64,000 nucleotides of DNA from Frondihabitans sp. Leaf304 (GCF_001423105.1 NZ_LMNV01000002.1:1406131-1470130), one strand, 5' to 3'; counted from the stretch's first letter, positions 35,729 through 45,485 are shown. Notes: generated by a model from the sequence alone, not told the origin. Numbers and translations: made by a program.

Positions 35729-38700
35729 GCGCCCCAGCGAACTCAACCGCCCCGGCCAACTCAAGCGCCCCGACGACCCCGCCCGCCGCAACCACCCAGG
35801 CCCCGGAAGGCTGGATCCACCGTCTCTGGCGCTACCTCCTCCGTCACCGCAAGAGCCTCGTCATCTCCCTTGCAGCCGCTGTGCTCGGAAGCCTCTGCCA
35901 GGTGCTGGTGCCGCTCGTCGCCCGCAAGATTGTCGACGGCGTCATCGTCGAGAAGACCTCGCCGCTCGGCCCGTGGCTCGCGCTGATGCTCACGCTCGCG
36001 CTCGCGACGTTTTTCTTCACGTACCTGCGGCGCTATCGGGGTGGCAAGGTCGCACTCGAGGTGCAGAATGACCTGCGCAACGACATGCACGATCACCTGC
36101 AGCGCCTCGACCAGGCATCCCTCGACCGCATGTCGACGGGTCAGCTCGTCAGCCGCGCCAACGGAGACGCTGCTCTCGTGCAGAGCCTGCTCATGATGCT
36201 GCCGATCATGAGCGGCAACGTCATGCTGATGGTGCTGTCGCTCGTCGTGATGTTCACCCTGTCGCCGCTGCTGGCCGTGATCAGCCTGGTGATGCTTCCG
36301 GCGCTCGTGATCGTCGGCTACCGCATGCGCGCCAAGGTGCTCCCCGCCACCTGGGACGCCCAGCAGCGCGAGGGCGAAGTCGCCCAGATCGTCGACGAGG
36401 CGGTAGGCGGAGTGCGGGTCGTCAAGGCGTTCGGTCGTGAGAAGCACGAGGTCGAGACGATGTCGCGCGTCGCGACCGGTGTCTACGGGGCGCAGATGCG
36501 GTCGGTGCGCATCCAGTCCCGGTTCCAGCCGGTGCTCGAGGCGATTCCGACGCTCGCCCAGGTCGCGATCCTGGCGCTCGGCGGCTGGCTCGCCCTTCAG
36601 GGCCAGCTGACGATCGGCACGTTTCTCGCCTTCACCTCGTACATCGCCGCCCTCATGGCACCGGCGAGGCAGCTCGCCGGTGTGCTGGCGATCGGCCAGC
36701 AGGCGCAGGTGGGCATCGAGCGCATCTTCCAGCTCCTCGACCGCGAGCCGACGATCACCGACCCCGAGGATCCGACAGACCTCACCCCCGTCACCGGAGA
36801 CATCGCCTTCAGCGGTGTCACGTTCTCATACCAGTCCGGGCGCCCCGCCCTCGACGACTTCTCGCTGCACCTCCGTGCCGGCGAACGCGTCGCGCTCGTC
36901 GGCCCGAGTGGCAGCGGCAAGTCGACGGTGGCGTCGCTCGTCGCTCGGTTCCACGATCCCGAGTCCGGCGCCGTGAGCGTCGATGGCCACGACGTCCGCA
37001 CCGTCTCGCTGGCGTCGCTCCGCTCGTCGATCGGCATGGTCTTTGAAGAGAGCTTCCTGTTTTCTGACACGATCAGGGCGAACATCGCCTACGGGAAGCC
37101 GGAGGCGAGCGACGCGGAGATCCGTCATGCGGCGGAGGTCGCTCACGCCGCAGGATTCATCGACGAGTTGCCGCGCGGATACGACACCGTCGTCGGCGAG
37201 CGCGGGCTGAGCCTCTCGGGCGGTCAGCGCCAGAGGATCGCGTTGGCGAGGGCGGTGGTGGCGGATCCTCGGATTCTCGTTCTCGACGACGCGACCAGCG
37301 CGATCGACGCGACCACCGAGCAGTCCATCCACGACGCGCTGCGGGACGAGCTCACCGGGCGAACGGTGCTGCTGATCGCCCACCGCGAGTCGACGCTGCA
37401 CCTGGCCGACCGGATCGTCGTGCTCGAGCACGGGCGGGTCGCGGCCGAGGGCACGCACGACGAGCTGCAGGAGTCGAGCGCGCTGTACCGGGCCCTGATC
37501 AGTGGGCTCGGGGATGACGACGACGATGAGATCGACGCGCTCGCGGGCGTTGCGGCCGGTGCCGGGGCAGGTGCTGCCGCAGGTGTCGCTGCTGCTGGCG
37601 TTGCTGCTGCTGCTGCCGGCGTGTCGGCCGCGAGCGTGCCCAAATCGGCGTCTCGGGCGGCGGCAGGCGCCGATTTGAACACGTTCGGCCAGGCCACACC
37701 GGAGCTGCTCGCCAAGGTGAAGGCCCTCGGCCCGCTCCGCGACGTGCCGGCCCTCGACCTCGAACGCGAGACCCTCCAAGATCGGTCGTTCTCGCTCGGC
37801 ACGCTGCTGCGGGAATTCCGCAAGCCGCTGCTGCTGGCGCTCGTCTTCGTCATTCTCGACGCGCTCGCTGGGCTGATCGGGCCGTACCTGGTCAAGACCG
37901 GGATCGACTCGGGGGTTCAGCAAGGATCCGAGACGGTGCTGTTCGTCGCAGCCGGCGCGTTCCTCGTCGTGACTCTCGCCGATCTCGCCAACGGGATGGC
38001 CCAGACGCTGGTCAGTGGTCGCGCCGCGCAGCGCATCATGCTCAGCCTGCGCGTGCGCATCTTCGCGCAGCTGCAGCGGCTGTCTCTCGACTTCTACGAA
38101 CGCGAGATGGCCGGTCGCGTGATGACGCGGATGACGACCGACGTCGATCAGTTCGAAGGGCTCATTCAGAACGGACTGCTGTCCGCCCTGGTCTCGATCG
38201 TCACCTTCGTCGGCGTCGGCGTCGCGCTCGTGCTGATCGACGCCGAGCTCGGCCTCGTCACCCTCAGCGTCGTCGTTCCGCTGGCCGCCGCGACGGTGGT
38301 GTTCCGTTCGCGGTCGACGAAGCTCTACGACGTGGCCCGCGAGCGCATCGCCATCGTTAACGCCGACTTCCAGGAGAGCCTGTCGGGCATTCGTGAGTCG
38401 CAGGCGTTCGTGCACGAGGCCGCCACTGTCACGCGCTTCCATGCGCTCGGGCGGAGGTTCTTGGAGTCGAGGATGGCCGCGCAGCGCCTGGTCGCCCTCT
38501 ACTTCCCCTTCGTGCAGTTCCTATCGGGCGTCGCCGACGTGATCGTGCTCGGTGTGGGGGCCGTCCTGATCGCCGACGGTCGGCTGACCCCCGGCGACCT
38601 CATCGCGTTCCTGCTCTACATCACGATGTTCTTCTCGCCAATCCAGCAGCTGTCGCAGGTCTTCGACGCCTGGCAGCAGACGCGTGTGTCGGTCGCGCGC

Positions 38701-39585
38701 ATCGGCGACCTGATGGCGCTCGACACGCTGACCCCGGAGCGCGAGGCCGCCGTGACGCCGGGCCGCCTCACGGGAGCGCTCCGGCTGGACGGGGTGCGGT
38801 TCTCGTACCCGCAGGCGGCGGAGCGGGTGGTCGAGCGGCGGGGGCCCGCGGATCCTCGTTCTCTGATGGCGACCGGGCCGATCCGGGTCAAGCCGCCCGA
38901 GGCGATCCACGGCATCACGCTCGACATCGCCGCGAGTGAAACCGTCGCGCTGGTCGGCGAGACAGGCGCCGGCAAGTCCACGATCATGAAGCTGCTCGCT
39001 CGCTTCTACGACCCCGACGAGGGGGCCGTGACGATCGACGGGTACGATCTGCGCGACCTCGACCTGCATGCCTTCCGCACCCAGCTCGGCTACGTGCCGC
39101 AGGAGGCGTTCCTGTTCAGTGGAACAGTGCACGACAACATCGCGTTCGGCCGGGTCGACGCATCGCGCGACGAAGTGATCGCGGCGGCCACGGCTGTCGG
39201 AGCGGACGAATTCGTGCGCGACCTTCCCGGCGGCTACGACCACCGCCTGACCGAGCGTGGACGATCGCTGGCGGCGGGCCACAAGCAGTTGATCGCCCTG
39301 GCCCGGGCCGAGCTTGTCGACCCGGCCGTGCTGCTGCTCGACGAGGCGACGTCGAACCTCGACCTGCTCACGGAGGCGCACGTGACGCGGGCCATGCAGC
39401 GGGTGGCGTCGGGGCGCACGACGATCGTGATCGCGCACCGGTTACAGACTGCGCGGGCCGCGGATCGCATCGGGGTGCTGTCGGGCGGACGCCTAGCGGA
39501 GGTGGGTTCGCATGACGAGCTCATTGCCGCCGGTGGCCGGTACGCGGCGATGTGGCAGGCGTATGAGGCGGTGGAGGCGCGATAG
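35725..39585 (+). CDS. Fused heterodimer-type ABC multidrug exporter
   Basis: 1286 residues: membrane domain 1 and ATPase 1 (Walker A about 393, LSGGQ about 497, Walker B LDDATS about 519), an Ala/Gly-rich linker (about 590-660), membrane domain 2 and ATPase 2 (Walker A GETGAGKST about 1078, signature LAAGHKQ about 1182, Walker B LDEATS about 1203). ATPase 1 has Asp instead of the catalytic Glu and ATPase 2 has a degraded signature, so one composite site is degenerate and one canonical, as in TM287/288, LmrCD and Rv0194. Likely exports lipids or drugs. Coupled to the preceding MarR gene. Confidence 0.95.
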   Translation: MSAPANSTAPANSSAPTTPPAATTQAPEGWIHRLWRYLLRHRKSLVISLAAAVLGSLCQVLVPLVARKIVDGVIVEKTSPLGPWLALMLTLALATFFFTYLRRYRGGKVALEVQNDLRNDMHDHLQRLDQASLDRMSTGQLVSRANGDAALVQSLLMMLPIMSGNVMLMVLSLVVMFTLSPLLAVISLVMLPALVIVGYRMRAKVLPATWDAQQREGEVAQIVDEAVGGVRVVKAFGREKHEVETMSRVATGVYGAQMRSVRIQSRFQPVLEAIPTLAQVAILALGGWLALQGQLTIGTFLAFTSYIAALMAPARQLAGVLAIGQQAQVGIERIFQLLDREPTITDPEDPTDLTPVTGDIAFSGVTFSYQSGRPALDDFSLHLRAGERVALVGPSGSGKSTVASLVARFHDPESGAVSVDGHDVRTVSLASLRSSIGMVFEESFLFSDTIRANIAYGKPEASDAEIRHAAEVAHAAGFIDELPRGYDTVVGERGLSLSGGQRQRIALARAVVADPRILVLDDATSAIDATTEQSIHDALRDELTGRTVLLIAHRESTLHLADRIVVLEHGRVAAEGTHDELQESSALYRALISGLGDDDDDEIDALAGVAAGAGAGAAAGVAAAGVAAAAAGVSAASVPKSASRAAAGADLNTFGQATPELLAKVKALGPLRDVPALDLERETLQDRSFSLGTLLREFRKPLLLALVFVILDALAGLIGPYLVKTGIDSGVQQGSETVLFVAAGAFLVVTLADLANGMAQTLVSGRAAQRIMLSLRVRIFAQLQRLSLDFYEREMAGRVMTRMTTDVDQFEGLIQNGLLSALVSIVTFVGVGVALVLIDAELGLVTLSVVVPLAAATVVFRSRSTKLYDVARERIAIVNADFQESLSGIRESQAFVHEAATVTRFHALGRRFLESRMAAQRLVALYFPFVQFLSGVADVIVLGVGAVLIADGRLTPGDLIAFLLYITMFFSPIQQLSQVFDAWQQTRVSVARIGDLMALDTLTPEREAAVTPGRLTGALRLDGVRFSYPQAAERVVERRGPADPRSLMATGPIRVKPPEAIHGITLDIAASETVALVGETGAGKSTIMKLLARFYDPDEGAVTIDGYDLRDLDLHAFRTQLGYVPQEAFLFSGTVHDNIAFGRVDASRDEVIAAATAVGADEFVRDLPGGYDHRLTERGRSLAAGHKQLIALARAELVDPAVLLLDEATSNLDLLTEAHVTRAMQRVASGRTTIVIAHRLQTARAADRIGVLSGGRLAEVGSHDELIAAGGRYAAMWQAYEAVEAR

Positions 39586-39643
39586 GGGCGAGTCTCCGTG
39601 GGCGGGGCTCCGTCGGCGGGTTCGCGGCGCTAGGGGGCACTTT

Positions 39644-39870
39644 TCAGGCAGGCAGGCCCGGCCCGCACGAGGGAGCAGGTCAATGTGCGAATGGCGGGGC
39701 TGGGTTCCTTATAGACGCACAGGATCCGCCCCACGACGGCGCGAGCACGGCCGGGCGCTCGCGCGGGCCCTGGCATCGCCCCACCACCGCGGCCGCTCGC
39801 CCGTCAGGACTACTGCAGGGCTCCCGCCGAGCGGCCGCGGCGCTGAGAGCCGCGGCGCCTGGGTTCCTAA
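39644..39870. repeat. Two dyads with decayed right arms
   Basis: In the 454-bp gap 39586-40039. TCAGG at 39644 pairs with CCTTA ending at 39711 (68 bp); TCAGG at 39804 pairs with CCTAA ending at 39870 (67 bp). The gap also holds GGATCC at 39722 and 39966, the third 15-bp repeat copy at 39905 and a TCAGGATCC at 39964. No gene seen. Confidence 0.6.
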
Positions 39871-39904
39871 GCGGCGCGCAGCCAGGGGCCGTGCAGTGCG
39901 GGGC

Positions 39905-39919
39905 GAGGGCCCGCGGGAG
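39905..39919. repeat. 15-bp repeat GAGGGCCCGCGGGAG, copy 3
   Basis: One mismatch to the copies at 8718 and 13981; an 11-bp part is inverted at 39762-39772. Confidence 0.55.
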
Positions 39920-40039
39920 CGCCTTCGTTGGCTTTGCAGGCTGCGGTCCCCCTGCCCTTTCGTCAGGATCCGCCCGCCGTCACCCGCTTCGATACGTACG
40001 CATAGGGAATGCTCCTGTGCCCGCGCGAGTTGCAGCGGT

Positions 40040-41080
40040 ATGAAGCGAATCGGATTCCTGTCGTTTGGGCACTATCAGGACGTGCCCGGGTCGCGAGTGC
40101 GCACCGCGTCCGATGTGCTCACGCAGACGATCGAGCTCGCCGTCGCCGCCGAAGAGATCGGCATCGACAACGCCTCCGTCCGCGTGCACCACTTCGCCCG
40201 CCAGCTTGCGGCGCCGTTCCCGTTGCTCGCCGCCATGGCCGCTCGCACCTCGCGCATCGAACTCGGCACCGGCGTGATCGACATGCGCTACGAGAACCCG
40301 CTGTACATGGCCGAAGAGGCAGCGACGACCGACCTCATTTCAGGAGGCCGTCTGCAGCTCGGCGTGAGCCGCGGATCACCCGAGACCTCTCTGGCCGGCT
40401 ACGAATCGTTCGGCCACACGCCCGGTGACGCTCAGACCGACGCCGATATGGCCCGCGAGCACCTCTCCGACTTTCTCGAGGCGATCGACGGCGCCGGAGT
40501 CGCACCGGCGAACCCGGCAATGACCGGATCGACCGGATACCTGCCCATCCTGCCGCAGTCTCCCGGCTTGCGCGACCGCATCTGGTGGGGCTCGGGCACC
40601 CGTGCAACCGCCGAGTGGGCGGCCGCGCAGGGAGTGAACCTGCAGAGTTCGACGCTGCTCACCGAAGACACCGGAGTGCCCTTCGACGAACTGCAGGCGG
40701 AGCAGATCGCCCTCTACCGGACGGCCTGGGCGGCCGCGGGCTGGCAACGCGAACCCCGCGTGTCGGTGTCACGCAGCATCGTGCCCCTGATCGACGACGA
40801 GTCGCGCCACTACTTCGGGCTGCGCGCCCAGGTCGATGCGCAGGATCAGGTCGGACACCTCGACGCGACCACTCTCGCTCGCTTCGGTCGCTCGTACATC
40901 GGCGAGCCCGAGGATCTCGTGGCCTCGCTGGCCTCTGACGCCGCGGTCGCGGCCGCAGACACCGTGCTCGTGACTGTGCCCAACCAGTTGGGCGTGGACT
41001 TCAACGCGCGCCTCCTCGAAGCGGTGCGGGCCATCGGGATCGAGCTCGGCTGGGGTGCGGAGGCCCGGGCGCTGGCCTGA
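40040..41080 (+). CDS. LLM-class flavin-dependent oxidoreductase
   Basis: 346 residues from ATG 40040; the frame stays open upstream through repeat DNA but has no protein-like content there. Bacterial luciferase-like TIM barrel (KRIGFLSFGHYQ, ELGTGVIDMRYENPLYMAEE, SGGRLQLGVSRGSPE). These enzymes use reduced FMN or F420 for monooxygenation or hydride transfer; the substrate cannot be assigned. Monocistronic between repeat blocks, convergent with a second LLM gene. Confidence 0.9.
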   Translation: MKRIGFLSFGHYQDVPGSRVRTASDVLTQTIELAVAAEEIGIDNASVRVHHFARQLAAPFPLLAAMAARTSRIELGTGVIDMRYENPLYMAEEAATTDLISGGRLQLGVSRGSPETSLAGYESFGHTPGDAQTDADMAREHLSDFLEAIDGAGVAPANPAMTGSTGYLPILPQSPGLRDRIWWGSGTRATAEWAAAQGVNLQSSTLLTEDTGVPFDELQAEQIALYRTAWAAAGWQREPRVSVSRSIVPLIDDESRHYFGLRAQVDAQDQVGHLDATTLARFGRSYIGEPEDLVASLASDAAVAAADTVLVTVPNQLGVDFNARLLEAVRAIGIELGWGAEARALA

Positions 41081-41111
41081 GCGGCTGCGGGCAGCTGCGG
41101 GCGGTCGCAAC

Positions 41112-41320
41112 TCAGGCATCTAGGCGCGCCCGGAACCCAGACCCCAGGATCCGCGCTCACGCTGCGCTCATCTTCCTGATGTGCGCGCGACCGCCCCGCT
41201 CCCGCACCCCGCACGGTCTCTCGCCAGGCACGGCGCCGTGGACGCTCGCAACTCAGGCATGCAGGCGCGGCGGGACCCCGAAGCCAAGGATCCGCGCCCA
41301 CGCCGCGCCCACCTTCCTGA
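41112..41320. repeat. Two tandem 68-bp dyads between LLM genes
   Basis: TCAGG at 41112 and 41253 (141 bp apart), CCTGA ending at 41179 and 41320; both spans 68 bp. Ends CGCAACTCAGGCAT and TTCCTGATKTGCGCGCG. Each copy carries an internal GGATCC 35 bp after its left arm. Confidence 0.85.
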
Positions 41321-41340
41321 TTTGCGCGCGACCGCCCCGC

Positions 41341-42339
41341 CTAGACGGAGACCGCCTGCATCGCTCCCGCAGTGAGCTCCACCGAGGCCAGCCGGTCGGC
41401 GATCTGCGGCGACTGGTGCGCGATGATGAGCTCGTCGGCCTGAGCCTCCTCCGCGAAGTTGCGCAGGTAGTCTCCGACCTCCGTGGGCGTTCCCACCGCG
41501 GCGTACTTCATCATGTTCGCGATCTGCCGGCCGTTCGGCGTGGTCAGGAAGATGTCGATCTGCTCGTCGGTGTACTCCGGCGATGCGGCGCCGCGCGAGA
41601 TCATTCCGCGCACGCGGGTGCGACGCGTCGAGTCGAACTGCGCCTGCGCCTCGTCGTGCGACTCGGCCGCGACGACGTTGACCCCGGCGATCACGTAGGG
41701 CTCGGCGAGCTGGGCCGACGGCGTGAATTCGCGGCGGTAGAACTCCACGGCCTCGTGCAGCGAGTCGGGTGCGAAGTGGGAGGCGTTGGCGTAAGGCAGC
41801 CCGTAGGCGGCGGCCAGCTGTGCTCCGAAAAGCGAGGATCCGAGGATGTACAGCGGCACGTTCGTCCCGGCGCCGGGGGTCGCTGAGACTCCGGCAATAC
41901 GCGACTCGCCACTCAGGTACGCCTGCAGTTCGAGGACGTCCTGCGGAAAGGACTCCGCCGACATCGGGTCGCGCCGCATCGCGCGCATGGTGGCATGGTC
42001 GCTGCCGGGCGCGCGACCGAGACCCAGGTCGATGCGGCCCGGGTAGAGCGACGCGAGGGTGCCGAACTGTTCGGCGATGCTCAACGGCGCGTGGTTCGGC
42101 AGCATGATGCCGCCCGAGCCGAGTCGGATCGCCGAGGTCTTTCCTGCAACGTGGCCGATCAGCACCGACGTCGCGCTGGAGGCGATCGTGGGCATGTTGT
42201 GGTGCTCGGCGTACCAGACGCGCTCGTAGCCGTTCGCTTCGGCGGCCTGTGCCAGAGCGACACTGTTGGCAAAGCTTTCCGCCACGGTTTCACCCGGGGC
42301 GATGGGAGCGAGGTCGAGGATGGACAGGCGAGGAGTCAT
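41341..42339 (-). CDS. MsnO8-type LLM-class oxidoreductase
   Basis: 332 residues from ATG 42339. Begins [20 protein letters not shown], then [20 protein letters not shown] and [19 protein letters not shown], and [10 protein letters not shown], matching the small LLM subgroup (MsnO8-like) often annotated in actinobacteria. FMN-dependent; substrate unknown. It is not homologous enough to the convergent LLM gene to be a recent duplicate. Confidence 0.9.
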   Translation of the reverse strand: MTPRLSILDLAPIAPGETVAESFANSVALAQAAEANGYERVWYAEHHNMPTIASSATSVLIGHVAGKTSAIRLGSGGIMLPNHAPLSIAEQFGTLASLYPGRIDLGLGRAPGSDHATMRAMRRDPMSAESFPQDVLELQAYLSGESRIAGVSATPGAGTNVPLYILGSSLFGAQLAAAYGLPYANASHFAPDSLHEAVEFYRREFTPSAQLAEPYVIAGVNVVAAESHDEAQAQFDSTRRTRVRGMISRGAASPEYTDEQIDIFLTTPNGRQIANMMKYAAVGTPTEVGDYLRNFAEEAQADELIIAHQSPQIADRLASVELTAGAMQAVSV

Positions 42340-42441
42340 GCGGGAGATAACGCGCGGAAGGGGCAGAACGTTCCCGCGGATCCTGAAGTCAGGTAATTTC
42401 CGGCATCGGCCGCACGAGGGATCAGCCGATATCGTGGAGCC

Positions 42442-43392
42442 ATGCCCGAGACCCTGACGATCCTCGACGACTACCAGGGGGTTGCTCTCGAGTCGGCCGA
42501 CTGGAGCGCGGTCCGCGAGCACTTCGACATCGACGTGGTGACGGAGCATCTCGATAATGACGAGCTCATCGAGCGCCTGCGATCCAGCACGGTCGTGGTG
42601 GCAATGCGCGAGCGCACCGCCCTCTCGCGAGAGACACTCGAGCAACTGCCGCAGCTACGCCTTCTGGTGACCACGGGAATGGCGAACGCCGCGATCGACG
42701 TCGAAGCGGCGAAGGCACAGGGCATCGTCGTCTCGGGCACCGGGGGATCCGGGCGCGAGGTCGCCGAACTCACCATCGGCATGATGATCGCCCTGGCCCG
42801 CAACATCGTCGCCGAAGACACCGCGCTGCACGCCGACGGATGGCAGCACACCATCGGCACGCGACTCGAGGGCAAGACGCTTGGGCTCCTCGGCTTCGGC
42901 AAACAGGCCCGATGGGTGGCCGAACTCGCCACCGCCTTCCGCATGACGATCATCGCCTGGAGCCCGACCCTCACCGACGAGCGCGCCTCCGAGGGCGGTG
43001 CATCCAAGGTGACCTTCGAGAAGTTGTTCACCGACTCCGACTTCCTCTCGGTGCACGTTCCCCTTACCGAAGAGACCCGAGGCCTCGTCTCGGCCGACCA
43101 GCTCGCCGAGATGAAAGAGACCGCGTTCCTGATCAACACGTCGCGCGGGCCGATCGTCGACGCCGAGGCCCTCATGATGGCGCTCATGGTCGACACGCTG
43201 CAGGGCGCCGCGCTCGACGTGTTCGATGTCGAGCCGCTCCCCCTCAAAGACCCGCTCCGCAAGCTGTCGAACGTCTTGCTCCTGCCTCACCTCGGCTATG
43301 TCACTCGCGAGGTGTATGAGGTGTTCTACTCGGAGGCCGTCGACGACGTGCTGGCGTTCATGGCGGGTTCGCCGATCAGGACTCTGTCGTAG
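42442..43392 (+). CDS. D-2-hydroxyacid dehydrogenase, NAD-dependent
   Basis: 316 residues. The nucleotide-binding loop is [15 protein letters not shown]; catalytic Arg in NTSRGPIVD, Glu in DVFDVEPLP and His in LPHLGYVT are all present. The family oxidises or reduces 2-hydroxyacids such as phosphoglycerate, glyoxylate and lactate. Thirteen bases separate it from an FAH-family hydrolase, so the pair probably forms a small catabolic operon. The start region overlaps a possible dyad (TCAGG at 42389, CCTGA ending at 42457). Confidence 0.93.
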   Translation: MPETLTILDDYQGVALESADWSAVREHFDIDVVTEHLDNDELIERLRSSTVVVAMRERTALSRETLEQLPQLRLLVTTGMANAAIDVEAAKAQGIVVSGTGGSGREVAELTIGMMIALARNIVAEDTALHADGWQHTIGTRLEGKTLGLLGFGKQARWVAELATAFRMTIIAWSPTLTDERASEGGASKVTFEKLFTDSDFLSVHVPLTEETRGLVSADQLAEMKETAFLINTSRGPIVDAEALMMALMVDTLQGAALDVFDVEPLPLKDPLRKLSNVLLLPHLGYVTREVYEVFYSEAVDDVLAFMAGSPIRTLS

Positions 43393-43405
43393 CGAAGGCT
43401 CCCTC

Positions 43406-44155
43406 ATGCAGACCTACGTTTTCGATCCGGCCGCCCAGCCGTCCGTTCGGATTTCAGGATCCGACGAGCTCCTGCCAGTCCGTCACATCCTCTGCGTCGG
43501 TCGCAACTATGCCGACCACGCCCGTGAGATGGGGAGCGACCCGACACGCGAACCTCCCTTCTTCTTCGCCAAGCCCGGGCATGCCGCGGTTGCCGCCGAC
43601 GGAGTGGTCCCCTACCCGACGCAGACTGACCGACTCGAATTCGAGGTGGAGCTGGTGGTCGCGCTCAAACGTGGCGGAAGCAATATCCGATCGGTCGATG
43701 CGCTCGACCACGTCTTCGGGTACGCCGTCGGAGTGGATCTCACGCGCCGCGATCTGCAGCAGCAGGCGAAAGACTCCCGCCGGCCGTGGGACGTCGCTAA
43801 GGGCTTTGATGCATCGGCGCCGATGTCGGAGATCGTCCCGGCGAGCCGTGTCGACGTCGCGGTACCGGGTGGCGGACGAATCTGGCTCGCGGTGAACGGG
43901 CACACCGCTCAGGAGGGCGATCTGGCCGACATGATCTGGCCGGTCGCCGACGTGATCGCGGCGGCCTCGCGGGCGTGGGAGTTGGCACCGGGCGACCTGA
44001 TCTTCACCGGGACGCCGGCCGGGGTCGGGCCGCTCGTTCCGGGCGACGTCGTGACGGGCGGCGTGGACGGCGTCGCGGAGTTCGCCTTCACGGTGGGCCC
44101 GAGGCCGGGGGCGCGGTTGGGGCCACGGCCGAGGGCGCAGTTCTCAGGAGGCTGA
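43406..44155 (+). CDS. Fumarylacetoacetate hydrolase-family enzyme
   Basis: 249 residues from ATG 43406. VGRNYADHAREMG opens the FAH domain; acidic metal ligands are in LEFEVELVV and GYAVGVDLTRRD, with a TGTPAGVGPL end, as in fumarylpyruvate/acylpyruvate hydrolases. It would cleave a C-C bond of a 1,3-diketo acid using Mg2+ or Mn2+. The last codons and stop lie inside a TCAGG/CCTGA dyad that begins at 44144, giving an Arg/Pro-rich tail. Confidence 0.92.
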   Translation: MQTYVFDPAAQPSVRISGSDELLPVRHILCVGRNYADHAREMGSDPTREPPFFFAKPGHAAVAADGVVPYPTQTDRLEFEVELVVALKRGGSNIRSVDALDHVFGYAVGVDLTRRDLQQQAKDSRRPWDVAKGFDASAPMSEIVPASRVDVAVPGGGRIWLAVNGHTAQEGDLADMIWPVADVIAAASRAWELAPGDLIFTGTPAGVGPLVPGDVVTGGVDGVAEFAFTVGPRPGARLGPRPRAQFSGG

Positions 44156-44350
44156 GCGCGGAGGTGCGGGCGCGGCCCGTGCCCGCGGTGGATGCGCGAC
44201 TGGGTTCCTGATGCGTGCGCGGGGGTGAGCGCGGACGCGCGGAGACCTGCGTGGCGGCCCCGTGGGATCCTGCGTTCGCGGATCAGGAAACGAGGCGCAC
44301 GGGCGCGACTCCGCCCTACAAAAACGGCTCGAGCGCGCCTGAACACCTGA
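44144..44350. repeat. Two 68-bp dyads after the FAH gene
   Basis: TCAGG at 44144 with CCTGA ending at 44211, and TCAGG at 44283 with CCTGA ending at 44350. The first overlaps the FAH stop codon. GGATCC lies between them at 44265. Confidence 0.8.
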
Positions 44351-44362
44351 GAAGTGCGCGCC

Positions 44363-44758
44363 TCACACCCGCGGCGACAGCACGCAGAACTCGTTGCCCT
44401 CCGGGTCTTCGAGCACGACCCACGTCACGTCGTCGCCCTGCCCGACGTCGGCCAGCCGGGCGCCCCGGGCCACGAGCGCTGCGATCTCCGCCTCCTGAGA
44501 GTCGTCGATACCCGGCGCGAGGTCGATGTGCAGGCGATTCTTGATGGTCTTGCCATCAGGAACAGGCACGAACGTCATCTCCGGCCAGCGCTCGATCGGC
44601 GGAGTGTCGCGCGTGTGCTCAGCAACGAAGGGCGGCGCGATTCCCGCCTCGTCTTCTTCGTCGTAGACGACCGGCCAGCCGAGCGTCTCGCCCCACCACG
44701 CCGCCTGCGCTCTCGGGTCGCGGCAATCCACGACGACGCTTTCCCACCGCACTGTCAT
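44363..44758 (-). CDS. VOC-family (glyoxalase-like) protein
   Basis: 131 residues with paired beta-alpha-beta-beta-beta modules: RWESVVVDCRDPRAQAAWWGETLGW, shortened here as DCRDPRAQAAWWGE, and WVVLEDPEGNEFCVLS at the end, with His in NRLHIDL and Glu in GNEF as likely metal ligands. Glyoxalase/bleomycin-resistance/dioxygenase fold; the reaction is not assignable. Monocistronic. Confidence 0.88.
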   Translation of the reverse strand: MTVRWESVVVDCRDPRAQAAWWGETLGWPVVYDEEDEAGIAPPFVAEHTRDTPPIERWPEMTFVPVPDGKTIKNRLHIDLAPGIDDSQEAEIAALVARGARLADVGQGDDVTWVVLEDPEGNEFCVLSPRV

Positions 44759-44832
44759 GCGGCTTGTCTACTCGCGTTCGCCCGCGCCCGCTACCCGTGC
44801 CGCTGCCCCGGTGCAGGGGTGACCTCGTCGCT

Positions 44833-45450
44833 TTAGCCGTGCCGAATTGTCGTGGTGACGTCGACGAGCGTTGGAGTGGCCGGCGACGAGGCGAACCCGA
44901 ACCGCACGGCCGGGGTGAGGGGCGCGAGCGTGCCCAAATCGTCGCCCTCGAACGACCCCGAGAGCGCCGTGATGTGGCGAGCCAGGGTGACCCCGTAGAA
45001 CTCACGCCTTCCACTTCCGGCAGTGCCTGCTGTCGCCGATCCGGGCACGAGGATCCGGGCCACCGGGTCGATCAACCGAAGCCACCCGGGCCGTGTCGCG
45101 ATCTGCCTCGGCACGGCGCGAAGCAGCATACCGAGGCCTGAGATCTGCCCCACGCCGAGCGTCAGCGCCAGCTCTCCCTCGGCGTCGACGCGCAGACCAC
45201 CGTCGATCTTCGCCCAGGTGACCGTCTGCACGCGGACCTCGTCGAACGTGTAAGTCGCGCTCACGTAGTCCGCGACTTCCTGAGAAGGGGCCAGCAGGAT
45301 CCTGCGCCCCGCCTTGGTCTCGATCATCACGTCGACGAAGCGCCCCAGTGGCGAGCTCTGCCACATGCCGACGACGATGCGCGTGCCGGAGGTCGTCCCC
45401 ACGCCGGCGATGCGTCCGACGAAGTGGTCGTCGGGGCGGGTGCGAGTCAT
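44833..45450 (-). CDS. Conserved hypothetical protein, 205 residues
   Basis: Starts TRTRPDDHFVGRIAGVGTTS; soluble, beta-rich, with GTRIVVGMWQSSPLGRFVDVMIE and a segment YSATYTFDEVRVQTVTW-like that suggests two related halves. No membrane helix, one isolated Trp-rich patch. Codon usage fits its neighbours. I do not recognise the family; similar uncharacterised proteins are expected in actinobacteria. Confidence 0.65.
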   Translation of the reverse strand: MTRTRPDDHFVGRIAGVGTTSGTRIVVGMWQSSPLGRFVDVMIETKAGRRILLAPSQEVADYVSATYTFDEVRVQTVTWAKIDGGLRVDAEGELALTLGVGQISGLGMLLRAVPRQIATRPGWLRLIDPVARILVPGSATAGTAGSGRREFYGVTLARHITALSGSFEGDDLGTLAPLTPAVRFGFASSPATPTLVDVTTTIRHG

Positions 45451-45485
45451 GGGCGGAGCCTACGCGCGGGTGCCGTGATCGCGAT

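Noticed and set aside
36826..38442. A 538-codon minus-strand frame inside the ABC exporter
   Set aside because: Antisense of a well-supported gene; composition is His/Arg/Asp-rich, as expected for the mirrored frame.
39512..40039. N-terminal extension of 176 codons for the LLM oxidoreductase
   Set aside because: It overlaps the ABC exporter end and repeat DNA and has no homologous motif; LLM proteins start at MKRIGF-like sequence (40040).
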